A stretch of DNA of 40,122 bases from JAXLQL01 sp046331625 (GTDB lineage: Bacteria; Acidobacteriota; Terriglobia; Bryobacterales; Bryobacteraceae), in contig JAXLQL010000047.1 in assembly GCA_046331625.1 (NCBI GenBank), forward strand, positions 1-40,122. The letters are read 5' to 3'. Shown one piece after another: positions 24,630-31,556 of this stretch. The first letter of the stretch is position 1. Every line of letters starts with the position of its first letter. The position numbers and the translations under genes are program-made. The notes beneath the pieces were generated by a model. That model was not told the origin of the DNA. It saw only the letters and a list, made by a program, of their open reading frames with translations, and searched no databases.

Positions 24630-25724
24630 ATGGATGTTGCGGTGATCGGCGGTGGTCCTGCGGGTTTGGCGGTTGCGGTTGCGGCGGCCAGACGCGGGAT
24701 GCGAGTTGCGGTAATAGAGTCATCGCAGCCTCCGATCGACAAGGCTTGCGGCGAAGGCCTCATGCCCGATTCGCAAGACGCGGCGCGACGGATCGGGATC
24801 GAGTTTCCGGCCGGGATGGGCCGGCCGTTTCGTGGGGTTCGCTTCCACGATGACGGCGTCGAGGCGGAGTCGCCGTTTCCGCAGGGAGCCGGGATTGGGG
24901 TCCGGCGAACCGTGCTGCATCAGCACATGGTGGACGTGGCTGCGGCTGCTGGCGTGGAGCTTGTGTTCGGCGCCGTGTGCACGGGGATCGAAGGCAAGAC
25001 GGTGCGCTTGGCCACGGGCGCGCTCCAGGCGCGTTGGATCGTAGGGGCGGATGGGTCGCAATCGCGCGTGCGGAATTGGGCGGGGCTCGGAGCGGTTCGC
25101 AGCGAGCGCGCGCGCTACGGTTACCGGAAACATTTTCGGGTAACCCCGTGGTCTGACTTCATCGAGATCCATTGGGGCGACGGGCGCCAGGTATACGTGA
25201 CTCCGGTTTCCGAAGAGGAGATCTGCGTGGTGGCGATGTCGTGCGATTCGCAGTTGCGGCTGAGCGAGGTATTGTCGCGGTTTCCGGCGCTCGCGGCGCG
25301 GCTGCCCGAGAGCGCGGCGATTTCGAGCGAGCGTGGGTCGGTGGCCGGATCGCGAGTGGTGCAGCGCGTGACGAGTGGCAATGTCGCGTTGGCCGGGGAC
25401 GCTTCCGGATCGGTGGACGCGATCACGGGCGAGGGATTGTGCCTGGCGTTCCGGCAGGCGGATGCACTGGCCGCCGCGATGGAACGAGGTTGTCTGGATT
25501 CGTACGAGAGCGCCCATCGCGCAGCGATGCGGCAGCCGCTCCGCATGGGTGAATTGATGCTGACGCTCGACCGGTGGCCGGGTCTGCGGCGGCGGGTAAT
25601 TCCGGCGTTGGCGGCGCGGCCTGAATTGTTCCAAAACCTGCTGGCGCTGCACGTGAGCGAGGTCAGTGTCGCTCGCATCGCGACGACGGCAGCATCGTTG
25701 TGCTGGGGAGTGATATCGCAATGA
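24630..25724 (+). CDS. FAD-dependent monooxygenase/reductase (UbiH/geranylgeranyl-reductase-like)
   Basis: A 364-residue flavoprotein. The N-terminal Rossmann motif is VAVIGGGPAGLAVAVAAARR. The CGEGLMPDS segment is typical of geranylgeranyl-reductase and related hydroxylases. WIVGADGSQSRVRNW is the middle DG motif, and VALAGDASGSVDAITGEGLC is the second FAD motif. It starts 8 bp after the type III PKS (GGTGAAGG ribosome site) and overlaps yceI as ATGA. In Streptomyces srs and similar clusters, a type III PKS is paired with such a flavoprotein to turn alkylresorcinols into quinones. By that precedent, this enzyme probably hydroxylates the PKS product. No methyltransferase is adjacent. Confidence 0.88.
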   Translation: MDVAVIGGGPAGLAVAVAAARRGMRVAVIESSQPPIDKACGEGLMPDSQDAARRIGIEFPAGMGRPFRGVRFHDDGVEAESPFPQGAGIGVRRTVLHQHMVDVAAAAGVELVFGAVCTGIEGKTVRLATGALQARWIVGADGSQSRVRNWAGLGAVRSERARYGYRKHFRVTPWSDFIEIHWGDGRQVYVTPVSEEEICVVAMSCDSQLRLSEVLSRFPALAARLPESAAISSERGSVAGSRVVQRVTSGNVALAGDASGSVDAITGEGLCLAFRQADALAAAMERGCLDSYESAHRAAMRQPLRMGELMLTLDRWPGLRRRVIPALAARPELFQNLLALHVSEVSVARIATTAASLCWGVISQ

Positions 25725-26269
25725 AACCGATTCTCGTTCTGGCGTTGGCCATGGTGGCGGCGGCCGAGCCGCACCGGGTGAATCTCGATCCGAAAGCGAC
25801 GGAGGTTCATTGGACTCTCGGGTCTTTGCTGCACACGGTGCATGGCACGTTCCAACTGAAGAGCGCCGATCTGTGGGTGGACCCGGAGAGCGGGAAAGCT
25901 GGCGGGAAGCTCATAGTGGACGCCAAGAGCGGCGAAAGCGGAAGCTCGGCGCGCGACGGGCGCATGCACAAAAGCATTCTCGAAAGCGAGAAATATCCGG
26001 ATATCACGTTCGTGCCGGACCGGGTGGAGGGCGCGGTGAACCTGCAAGGCGACTCGACGGTGAAGCTGCATGGCGCCTTCACGATCCACGGCGGAACGCA
26101 CGAGATGACGATGGCGGTGAAGTCGCACGGCGAGCAGGGTAAGTTGACGTCGACAATTACGTTCGCAGTGCCGTATCTCGCGTGGGGATTCAAGAATCCG
26201 AGCACGCTGTTTCTGAAGGTGAATGATACGGTGGACGTGGAGATCCGGGCGGCGGGCTCGGTGCAGTAA
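25721..26269 (+). CDS. yceI: YceI-family periplasmic lipid-binding protein
   Basis: A 182-residue YceI-family lipocalin-like protein. A signal peptide (MKPILVLALAMVAAAEP) precedes the beta-barrel. Signature pieces are ATEVHWTLGSLLHTVHGTFQ, the RDGRMHKSILESEKYPDITF strand pair, and LHGAFTIHGGTHEMTM. Family members bind isoprenoid or other long amphiphiles in the barrel. The ATG at 25721 overlaps the flavoprotein stop. Translational coupling to a type III PKS and a hydroxylase suggests that it carries the lipid product in the periplasm. The last codons (VEIRAAGSVQ) are copied in the tandem array that follows. Confidence 0.9.
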   Translation: MKPILVLALAMVAAAEPHRVNLDPKATEVHWTLGSLLHTVHGTFQLKSADLWVDPESGKAGGKLIVDAKSGESGSSARDGRMHKSILESEKYPDITFVPDRVEGAVNLQGDSTVKLHGAFTIHGGTHEMTMAVKSHGEQGKLTSTITFAVPYLAWGFKNPSTLFLKVNDTVDVEIRAAGSVQ

Positions 26270-26616
26270 CGAAGGCGCGAGCGTCATCTGAGGCGGGAGC
26301 GCGGCGGTGGTTTTGCTCGAGGGTGAGGCCGACGGGTTTCCTGGAACGACGTCGAGGGCGTGGAGCTCCGGGCGGCGGGCTCGGTGCAGTGACCGAGTCG
26401 GGAGTGCGGCGGCGGTTTCGCTCGAGAGTGAGGTCGATGGGCTTCCTGGAACGACGCCGAGGGCGTGGAGCTCCGGGCGGCGGGCTCGGTGCAGTGACCG
26501 AGTCGGGAGTGCGGCGGCGGTTCGCTCGAGAGTGAGGTCGATGGGCTTCCTGGAACGACGCCGAGGGCGTGGAGCTCCGGGCGGCGGGTTCGGTGCAGTG
26601 ACCCTGGCGCGAGCAT
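26237..26616. repeat. Minisatellite derived from the 3' end of yceI
   Basis: The block GTGGAGNTCCGGGCGGCGGG, running on through TTCGGTGCAGT or CTCGGTGCAGT, starts at 26237 (inside yceI), 26360, 26465 and 26569. Units are 123 bp (diverged), 105 bp and 104 bp, plus a partial last copy. Between anchor blocks the middle copies are nearly identical (CTCGAGAGTGAGGTCGATGG, CTTCCTGGAACGACGCCGAG). The one-base length difference shifts any reading frame, so the array is not coding. A GGCGCGAGC-like flank occurs at both ends (26274 and 26607). It fills the gap between convergent genes. Confidence 0.85.
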
Positions 26617-26620
26617 CGTC

Positions 26621-28192
26621 TCATCGCACCAAACCGCGCAGACTGGAATCGAAGGTGAACGGCGGCGGCAACGCGGTTCCGCTCTCGTCGAGCGTGATGT
26701 CGACAGGCTCCTTGCTCGGAAATAGGCCGAGCTTCCAGGCGAAGGTCCGGCCGCCGGCTGGCGCGATCGCGGCGGAGCGGTATTCGACTCCTTCCAGACC
26801 CCAGACGCTGAACCTGCCATCGGGCCCGGTTGGTTGGGAGCGCTGGAGATAGCCCATGCTGAGTCCGGGCTCGGTGAGAACCACGCGTGCGCCGGCGGCC
26901 GGAGAGCCGTCCTTGGCAAGCACGCGGCCGGTGAATTCGATTTCCTTCAGCGGCGTGGGCAGGGTCCAATCGGCGAGGTCGATTGTTTGCCCGCGCTCGA
27001 TGCGGAAGACCTGGGCGGTCTCGCGCGTAGTTACTCCCGGATAGTAAGTCGGTGGGTAGGGCGAGTGCGGTGCGCGATCGGCCGCGGGGCTCTTGCCGGT
27101 CAGCGGGCGAGCCGACACGTTGAGACCGATGCGATACTCGCCGGGCTCGATCTCACCGAGGTTGTACTCGCCTTTGGCGTTGGTTCGGGTACCGCGATTG
27201 CGCGCTGCCATTGTCGTGCCAGTAGCTACCGGTATGACCTCGACCGCATGCCCGCCCAACGAGACGCCAGACGCGCCTATCAGGCGTCCGCGAATGGCCG
27301 ACTGAGTCTGCTTCACGGTGAAATAAGGACGCGCACAGGCGCTCGCCGTCAGGTTAATTTTCTGAGAGAGAGGATTCCAGTTGTATTCGGCTTGCCATCC
27401 CGGCTCGACGAGGTCCACACGGTACTGATCGGGAGCGAGCTCTTCGAAGATAAAGATGCCATCCGCGTCAGTGCGGGCTTCTCGCTCGATCCCCGCCCCG
27501 CTCAGATGTACCCGAAGGTCTGAGACGCTTCGCGACTCTCCCGACCGAACACCAGGACGCCGGGTAACGTCGCGGATGGTACCGAGGATCGCGGGCTGCA
27601 TGGTCTTGCCTTGTTTCCAGGCCCGCAATGCGGCGATGTCGAGCCGAGCGTACTGAGCCATCGAAGTTCCGGAGCATACGCTCGTGGACCAGCGGTTCTC
27701 GTTGCGATGCGCGATCACGAGATACTGGTCACCCAAGCCGAACGGAGGACTGCAGTCGCAGCATTCGCCGCTTCCCGAAAGCAGTTCGAGCGTATCTCCA
27801 GGCGAGCCTACGAAGCCTTCGTCCACGCGCAATCGGATCAGGCGGCGATTGTAGCGGAATCGCGACGCGGCGGGCTCGTTCTTGCGGATCGAATCGGCTT
27901 CGGCGGCGGTGATGTGGGCGCCCCAGTACTTTACTAACTCCTCCGGATCTTCGGGCGGCCAACGCTTGCCTCCGCTCCTGAAGTAAGCGTCCATCATTTC
28001 CTTGTCTTGGGCTTTGGTGGGATACACGGACTCGACGGTTCCGAGAAAGACCGCAGTGGTGGTGGACTGCGCGCTTGCCGGTAGGCGTTCGCAGAAGGGT
28101 TTCCAGTCACCGCCGCAGGAGCACGCGGCGGCGGGAGGCGTGTAGGTTCCGGCGACGATCGCAACCAAGAGGAGCAGGTTTCGCGCACGCAT
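26621..28192 (-). CDS. Secreted protein with NTR/TIMP-like N-domain and carboxypeptidase-regulatory-like repeats
   Basis: A 523-residue exported protein. The signal peptide is MRARNLLLLVAIVAGTYTPP, ending before a Cys-rich CSCGG. The first domain (to about residue 200) has the CSC start, AVFLGTVESVYP, and paired cysteines in GSGECCDCSPPFGLGDQYLV, resembling netrin/TIMP-like domains. Two or three carboxypeptidase-regulatory-like beta-sandwich repeats follow (GIFIFEELAPDQYRVDLVEP, AKGEYNLGEIEPGEYRIGLN, DGRFSVWGLEGVEYRSAAIA). Such proteins are common and expanded in acidobacteria; a cell-surface or periplasmic structural role is likely. The gene ends within a few bases of the yceI-derived repeat array. 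Confidence 0.8.
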   Translation of the reverse strand: MRARNLLLLVAIVAGTYTPPAAACSCGGDWKPFCERLPASAQSTTTAVFLGTVESVYPTKAQDKEMMDAYFRSGGKRWPPEDPEELVKYWGAHITAAEADSIRKNEPAASRFRYNRRLIRLRVDEGFVGSPGDTLELLSGSGECCDCSPPFGLGDQYLVIAHRNENRWSTSVCSGTSMAQYARLDIAALRAWKQGKTMQPAILGTIRDVTRRPGVRSGESRSVSDLRVHLSGAGIEREARTDADGIFIFEELAPDQYRVDLVEPGWQAEYNWNPLSQKINLTASACARPYFTVKQTQSAIRGRLIGASGVSLGGHAVEVIPVATGTTMAARNRGTRTNAKGEYNLGEIEPGEYRIGLNVSARPLTGKSPAADRAPHSPYPPTYYPGVTTRETAQVFRIERGQTIDLADWTLPTPLKEIEFTGRVLAKDGSPAAGARVVLTEPGLSMGYLQRSQPTGPDGRFSVWGLEGVEYRSAAIAPAGGRTFAWKLGLFPSKEPVDITLDESGTALPPPFTFDSSLRGLVR

Positions 28193-28271
28193 GCGAGATG
28201 AGACACCGCCGGCGATTCATTTGTTCCCGCTCCATACTCGAGAATGCGGCTGTTTCATTTCATATGGGGCC

Positions 28272-29411
28272 TCACCGTGCCATTCGAAAGTAATTGAAGA
28301 ACGTCCAACCGTACACCGCTCCGGGCGAAAACACGATATCCCTGGCCACGGAACTCCCGGGCGTCGAGGCTTTCCAGAGCAACTTGCCGGTTGCCGCGTC
28401 GACGGCCGCCAGTTCCTGCACCGCGGTGAGTCCGCCCAAATACACGACGCCATCGGCCGCGGCCATTTGGTCCCACTGGCCCCCGTTCGCCAGCGGCGCT
28501 TTCCACACGGGCTGCCCGCCGGATGCGCGAAAGCCCTGCATGAGCCCGCCCCCGGTGACGATCACCATGCCTGCTGTGTAAGCGGGGCTTCCGGTTTCGG
28601 TCTCCTTACCATCGGCATTCAACACGTCGCGCTGCCACTTCACCGCGCCCGACGCCGCATCAACCGCGAAGAGCCGGTACCAGGCCACGGAGAATAGTGT
28701 ATCTTTGCCATCGAACACGGGAGTTTTGACGCACTCGCCCACGTCGTCATAAGTCTGGAGCCGCATCTCCCGTTTCCAAAGAAGGTTTCCCGTGCGGGCG
28801 TCGATTGCGAAGAGGAAGTTACCCGCCGGTTTTTGGCGAGTTTCGATCGAACCTTTGTCCTGGCCCGCGCCCCAGTAGATGGCGCCCGGTGCGGTGGCGA
28901 AACCGGTTTCGCAGTGGCCGCGGCCGGGGCCGTAAGAGAAAGTCCATGCGGGTTTGCCGCTGGCGGCGTCAAAGGCGAGAAGCTTGGCTTCCTCTGACTT
29001 CGGCGCGAGGACACGACCCTCCGAATAGCCGACTCTTTGCGTGGTGCGATAGCCGAGAGGGACGCGCCACGCCTCGCGGCCTGTCTTCGATCCGAACGCC
29101 ACTAGCGAATAGTCCGGGAATTTCGTCTCGCTCGACGCAAATACCATTCCGCCGCCGATGGCCGTGCGTACTGTCTTGCCGATGTTCGCGCTCCAGAGTA
29201 ACTTGCCGGTGCTCGCCGAGAGCGCATACAATCCGCCCGGGTCAGTGGAGTTTCCGACGGCGATCATGTCGCCCTCGATCGCGCCCTGGCTCCAGTCGCG
29301 AAAGCGCAACGTCGTTTTCCACTCGAGCGTGCCTGGCGCGGCGAAGTAAGCGCGCGCGGCAAGCGCCATTGTCAAAGCAGCAGGCAGGAAGATGCGTCTC
29401 CGGGTCCTCAT
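28272..29411 (-). CDS. PQQ-binding-like beta-propeller protein (periplasmic)
   Basis: A 379-residue eight-bladed-propeller-type protein. Blades repeat the motif AxDxxTGKxxW: LYALSASTGKLLWSANIG, LVAFGSKTGREAWRVPL, LLAFDAASGKPAWTFSY, LFAIDARTGNLLWKREM, LFAVDAASGAVKWQRDV, and LAAVDAATGKLLWKAST. The N-terminus (RRRIFLPAALTMALAARAYF) is a signal peptide. The ATG at 29411 is chosen; the longer frame to 29780 is low-complexity and antisense to nothing useful. Dehydrogenase active-site features are not evident, so it may be a binding or scaffold propeller (BamB-like) rather than a quinoprotein enzyme. It lies 79 bp upstream of the start of no other same-strand gene except the 28192 gene, which follows it. 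Confidence 0.83.
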   Translation of the reverse strand: MRTRRRIFLPAALTMALAARAYFAAPGTLEWKTTLRFRDWSQGAIEGDMIAVGNSTDPGGLYALSASTGKLLWSANIGKTVRTAIGGGMVFASSETKFPDYSLVAFGSKTGREAWRVPLGYRTTQRVGYSEGRVLAPKSEEAKLLAFDAASGKPAWTFSYGPGRGHCETGFATAPGAIYWGAGQDKGSIETRQKPAGNFLFAIDARTGNLLWKREMRLQTYDDVGECVKTPVFDGKDTLFSVAWYRLFAVDAASGAVKWQRDVLNADGKETETGSPAYTAGMVIVTGGGLMQGFRASGGQPVWKAPLANGGQWDQMAAADGVVYLGGLTAVQELAAVDAATGKLLWKASTPGSSVARDIVFSPGAVYGWTFFNYFRMAR

Positions 29412-29499
29412 GGCCGGAGAGCATAGCAGACAAAGCGGCGGCGTGACTGGGCGCGGGCAGGTGGGATTCGACCGCGCGGCGGGTGGATCATGAGGGCGA

Positions 29500-29805
29500 T
29501 CATGCGGGCGCAAAGGCCGGCCCTCCGATCGGCGCCGAGTTTTGCGCTTCCAATGCCTGTCGCATTTTGGCAAATGCGGCGTTGACGGAGGCGCGGGCAT
29601 CCGGGAAAGGCATGAGCGCGTCAAAGAGTAACTGCTTGAAGATTTTCCAGTCTTCGAGGGAGATACCGGGGCCGCGGGGAGGCTCGGGTGGCGGTTGCGG
29701 AGCCGGCGGCGGGGTTTGCGGCATGGCTGCTTGCCTGATGAACGAGCGCTTGGGGCGCTCGGACTCGGGCATTTCGTCAATGGTGAGTGTGGCTGGGTAG
29801 CGCAT
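29500..29805 (-). CDS. Small proline-rich hypothetical protein, 101 aa
   Basis: A 101-residue protein starting MRYPATLTIDEMPESERPKR. A central Pro-rich linker (QTPPPAPQPPPEPPRGPG) separates a short charged N-terminus from a helical C-terminus (LEDWKIFKQLLFDALMPFPD, FAKMRQALEAQ). No signal peptide, membrane helix or recognised domain. The GAGG at -15 is a poor ribosome site. It lies 26 bp downstream of the short ORF at 29831 on the same strand, so the two may share the leader at 30002-30108. Function unknown. Confidence 0.55.
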   Translation of the reverse strand: MRYPATLTIDEMPESERPKRSFIRQAAMPQTPPPAPQPPPEPPRGPGISLEDWKIFKQLLFDALMPFPDARASVNAAFAKMRQALEAQNSAPIGGPAFAPA

Positions 29806-29830
29806 GGTTATGGTGTCCTCGGTGCGGTGC

Positions 29831-30001
29831 TTAGCTGTGGGGATGAAGTCCCGCGACTGCGTGAAAGGGCTGGCGCAGGCGGGGGTGATTTGGGTTCGGA
29901 TTCGTGAATTCGCGAATTTTCGGGCACCTTCCTTCCGGAGAAGAAGGTACGGTTTTGGCGGCGAGCCGGTAGGTGGCCGCGCTGAGATCCTGGTTCTGCA
30001 T
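29831..30001 (-). CDS. Short ORF, 56 aa, behind leader copy 2
   Basis: A 56-codon frame starting MQNQDLSAATYRLAAKTVPS and ending with TAA at 29831. The AGGAG ribosome site sits 5 nt before the ATG. The first half looks plausible as protein; the second half is rich in Pro, Asn, His and Arg and may not be under coding selection. The first codons match those of the 13468 gene (MRPQD) in base sequence as well as in the leader. It could be a real small protein, a leader peptide controlling the gene at 29805, or a truncated relic. Confidence 0.4.
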   Translation of the reverse strand: MQNQDLSAATYRLAAKTVPSSPEGRCPKIREFTNPNPNHPRLRQPFHAVAGLHPHS

Positions 30002-30108
30002 ATAAGCTCCTCGACCAGGAGAATAACGCGAAGGGGGCCTTCGCCGGCAAAATCGATGTCCGCGAATGATTGAAAACAGGGAAGAAACGATTTTTCCAAT
30101 ACACGAAC
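30002..30108 (-). promoter_or_regulatory. Leader-family element, copy 2, with Shine-Dalgarno in a hairpin
   Basis: On the minus strand this runs from GTTCGTGTATTGGAAAAATC through CGATTTTGCCGGCGAAGG to a CTCCT-GGTCG-AGGAG hairpin (30007-30021), then CTTAT and ATG. The AGGAG arm is the ribosome binding site of the 30001 ORF, so the stem could block translation when folded. The distal block (30047-30108) matches copies at 3402-3464 and 13556-13617. This is the cleanest copy. Confidence 0.55.
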
Positions 30109-30349
30109 TGGTACGGCGACGCTCGATTTTTCTGGCAGTGCCGAAAGAATTGCGATAGAATCGCGTTTCCGGGTATCGATGCCCTCAGTTGGAAGGGGCG
30201 GAGAACTTGGCTGGCGGACGGGGCTGGCTAAGGGAGCCGGTGCGAGGCGCTGGCGGTCCGCGAGAGATCGGGTGGGGTGCGCTGGGCGTGAGCGGGGGGC
30301 GCAGCCACGGGCGAGCGAGGCTGGGCGGAAAGGCTTCGCGCGGGCGGAC

Positions 30350-30652
30350 TCAGCGCTGTGCGGAGAGTTTGGCGCGCGCAAGCTCCAGGCGCTGGAAGAG
30401 CTCCGGGTCGGACGGCTGAAACAATTTCTCTTCTTCGCGTTCGCTCAGCTCGAGCCACGCGTCGGCCCAGGCTTGGTTGGCGCGATAGAAGTCGATGGCG
30501 CGCTGAACTTGGTCGAGGGTGATGTGCGGGTAGGAATCAGCGATGGCCTCGGCGGAGAAGTCCTGGCGCAGGAGGTAGACGATGTTGTCGAGGCCGACTT
30601 TGGTGTTGGGGAAGAAGTAGCCGCCGTCGCGGTGCTCGAAGAGTTGGTCCAT
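30350..30652 (-). CDS. DUF433-family protein (antitoxin-like), copy 2 of tandem pair
   Basis: A 100-residue protein. GLDNIVYLLRQDFSAEAIAD and SYPHITLDQVQRAIDFYRAN form the helix-turn-helix-like core of DUF433 proteins, many of which are VapB-like antitoxins paired with DUF5615 toxins. The N-terminus MDQLFEHRDGGYFFPNTKVG replaces the usual beta strands. It is about 60-70% identical by eye over the first 65 residues to the gene at 30734. No toxin-like gene lies beside it. An orphan antitoxin or DNA-binding regulator is the likely role. The long plus-strand frame across this gene is its antisense shadow. Confidence 0.75.
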   Translation of the reverse strand: MDQLFEHRDGGYFFPNTKVGLDNIVYLLRQDFSAEAIADSYPHITLDQVQRAIDFYRANQAWADAWLELSEREEEKLFQPSDPELFQRLELARAKLSAQR

Positions 30653-30733
30653 TGGGAGCGCCGCTGGCTCGAGGGTAGCACGCGAGATGGGATTGCTGGT
30701 GTTCGGCGGTGGCCGGCAAGAAGGCGGGGCCGC

Positions 30734-31045
30734 TCATCGTTTGGGAAGAAGCTCACGCCGTGCATGCTCCAAGCGCCGGAACAAGTGCGGGGCGGTTTTG
30801 CTCAGAGCGTAGGGCGACTGCTTTTCGTCGAGTTCGCATTGTTCGAGCCACTGGTCGACGTGGGCTTGATTGGCGCGATAGAACTCGATGGCCCGTTGAA
30901 CCTGGTGGAAAGTGATGAGCGGGTAAGAGTCAGCGATGGCCTGGGGCGAGAAGTCTTGACGCAAGAGGTACACGATGTTGTCGAGGCCAACGCGGCTATT
31001 GGGGAAGAAGTAGCCGCCGTCGCGCCAGATGAAGAGGGGGTCCAT
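30734..31045 (-). CDS. DUF433-family protein (antitoxin-like), copy 1 of tandem pair
   Basis: A 103-residue paralogue of the gene 81 bp downstream. It shares the RDGGYFFPNSRVGLDNIVYL start, the LRQDFSPQAIADSYPLITFH core and the QVQRAIEFYRANQA helix. The C-terminal 35 residues are diverged apart from a final RRLEHARREL helix. AGAGG precedes the ATG at 31045. Tandem duplication followed by divergence of the tail is the simplest history. As with its partner, no DUF5615 or other toxin gene is adjacent. Confidence 0.75.
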   Translation of the reverse strand: MDPLFIWRDGGYFFPNSRVGLDNIVYLLRQDFSPQAIADSYPLITFHQVQRAIEFYRANQAHVDQWLEQCELDEKQSPYALSKTAPHLFRRLEHARRELLPKR

Positions 31046-31116
31046 GGGGGTGCCTCTGGTGCGAGCGTATCACGGAGAAGGCGGCGCGACAACCTACCCG
31101 CGGGCCCTGAGACGGC

Positions 31117-31234
31117 GGCTGGCCCTGACCAGCCCAAAGAGGCCGTGGCCGCGAGGCCACGGAAGAATACTGTAGGACCGAACCGAGCGCGTAGCTCAGG
31201 TCATCCTTCGATGAGGCCGACGAGAGACCGTCGG
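31117..31234. repeat. Cluster of GC-rich hairpins upstream of the cas locus
   Basis: Three hairpins in 120 bp: GGCTGG-CCCTGA-CCAGCC (31117-31134), CCGTGGCC-GCGA-GGCCACGG (31143-31162), and CCGACG-AGAGAC-CGTCGG (31217-31234). The middle one has a GNRA tetraloop and a downstream CGGAAGA, like the hairpin at 11257. No ORF fits here. It may be a REP-type repeat separating the DUF433 genes from the cas operon. Confidence 0.5.
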
Positions 31235-31339
31235 TACGCCCCTATCATAGCGCAAGCCGCAGCTCGCACGAAACGCGTGGCCCAGGTTATCAAGGTTTAT
31301 GACATGAGCAATCCGATCTGTACGAGGAAAAAAATCTAC

Positions 31340-31368
31340 TTGCATCTTTTCGTACGACCTGCAATACT
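31340..31368 (+). promoter_or_regulatory. Candidate sigma70-type promoter for the tRNA-like element and cas operon
   Basis: TTGCAT (31340-31345) and AATACT (31363-31368) are separated by 17 bp. Each box matches consensus at about four of six positions. Transcription would begin near 31376 and run through the 11-bp hairpin, the tRNA-like element and csb1. It is the best placed promoter-like pair in the spacer, but the match is moderate. Confidence 0.4.
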
Positions 31369-31381
31369 GGGTCTAAAGCGA

Positions 31382-31408
31382 ATGGGCTCCGCAGCGAGCG
31401 GAGCCCAT
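31382..31408. other. Perfect 11-bp hairpin in cas-operon leader
   Basis: Arms ATGGGCTCCGC and GCGGAGCCCAT enclose an AGCGA loop. There is no T tract after either arm, so it is not a typical terminator. It ends 10 nt before the tRNA-like cloverleaf. It could protect or process the leader RNA, or act as a protein-binding site. Confidence 0.6.
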
Positions 31409-31418
31409 ATAAGTGTAC

Positions 31419-31491
31419 GCGGCGGATCCCGACCGGTTAGGGTCGTCAGTTTGCATCTGATGGATAGCGGGTTCAATTCCCGCCCGCCGCT
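31419..31491 (+). ncRNA. tRNA-like cloverleaf upstream of csb1 (non-canonical; possible pseudo-tRNA)
   Basis: A 73-nt element. The acceptor GCGGCGG pairs fully with CCGCCGC, followed by T and a T-rich tract. The T-arm GCGGG-TTCAATT-CCCGC fits the GGTTCRANNCC box. A TCAG/CTGA stem holds the 7-nt loop TTTGCAT, which would place TGC as anticodon. The D-region is odd: position 8 is A rather than T, and the stable stem is CGACC/GGTCG with a GGTTAG loop, four nt after the acceptor. There is no G3:U70 pair (expected for alanine) and no encoded CCA, unlike tRNA-Gly at 16673. It may be a diverged tRNA, a tRNA relic at an island boundary, or a structured leader RNA of the cas operon. Confidence 0.5.
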
Positions 31492-31556
31492 TTTTGCTGT
31501 CTATACTCTAGCACAGCTCCAGACACCGAAGATAGGCCAAAGGCCAAGGAGTTGAA

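Noticed and set aside
26237..26616. CRISPR array
   Set aside because: Units are about 105 bp of nearly identical sequence throughout, without short repeats separated by unique spacers.
26307..26852. Repeat protein encoded by the tandem array
   Set aside because: The 105-bp units would give a 35-residue repeat, but the next unit is 104 bp and breaks the frame; no ribosome site or family match.
30133..30153. Sigma54-type site (TGGCA ... TTGC)
   Set aside because: The GG-to-GC spacing is 16 nt instead of the 10 nt the factor requires.
30133..30161. Promoter TGGCAG-17-TAGAAT on the plus strand
   Set aside because: No plus-strand gene follows, the -35 is poor, and the -10 lies in a small GCGAT/ATCGC palindrome.
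30179..31555. 458-codon plus-strand open frame before csb1
   Set aside because: It runs antisense through both DUF433 genes and then through the tRNA-like element. No motif supports it, while the minus-strand DUF433 pair is clear.
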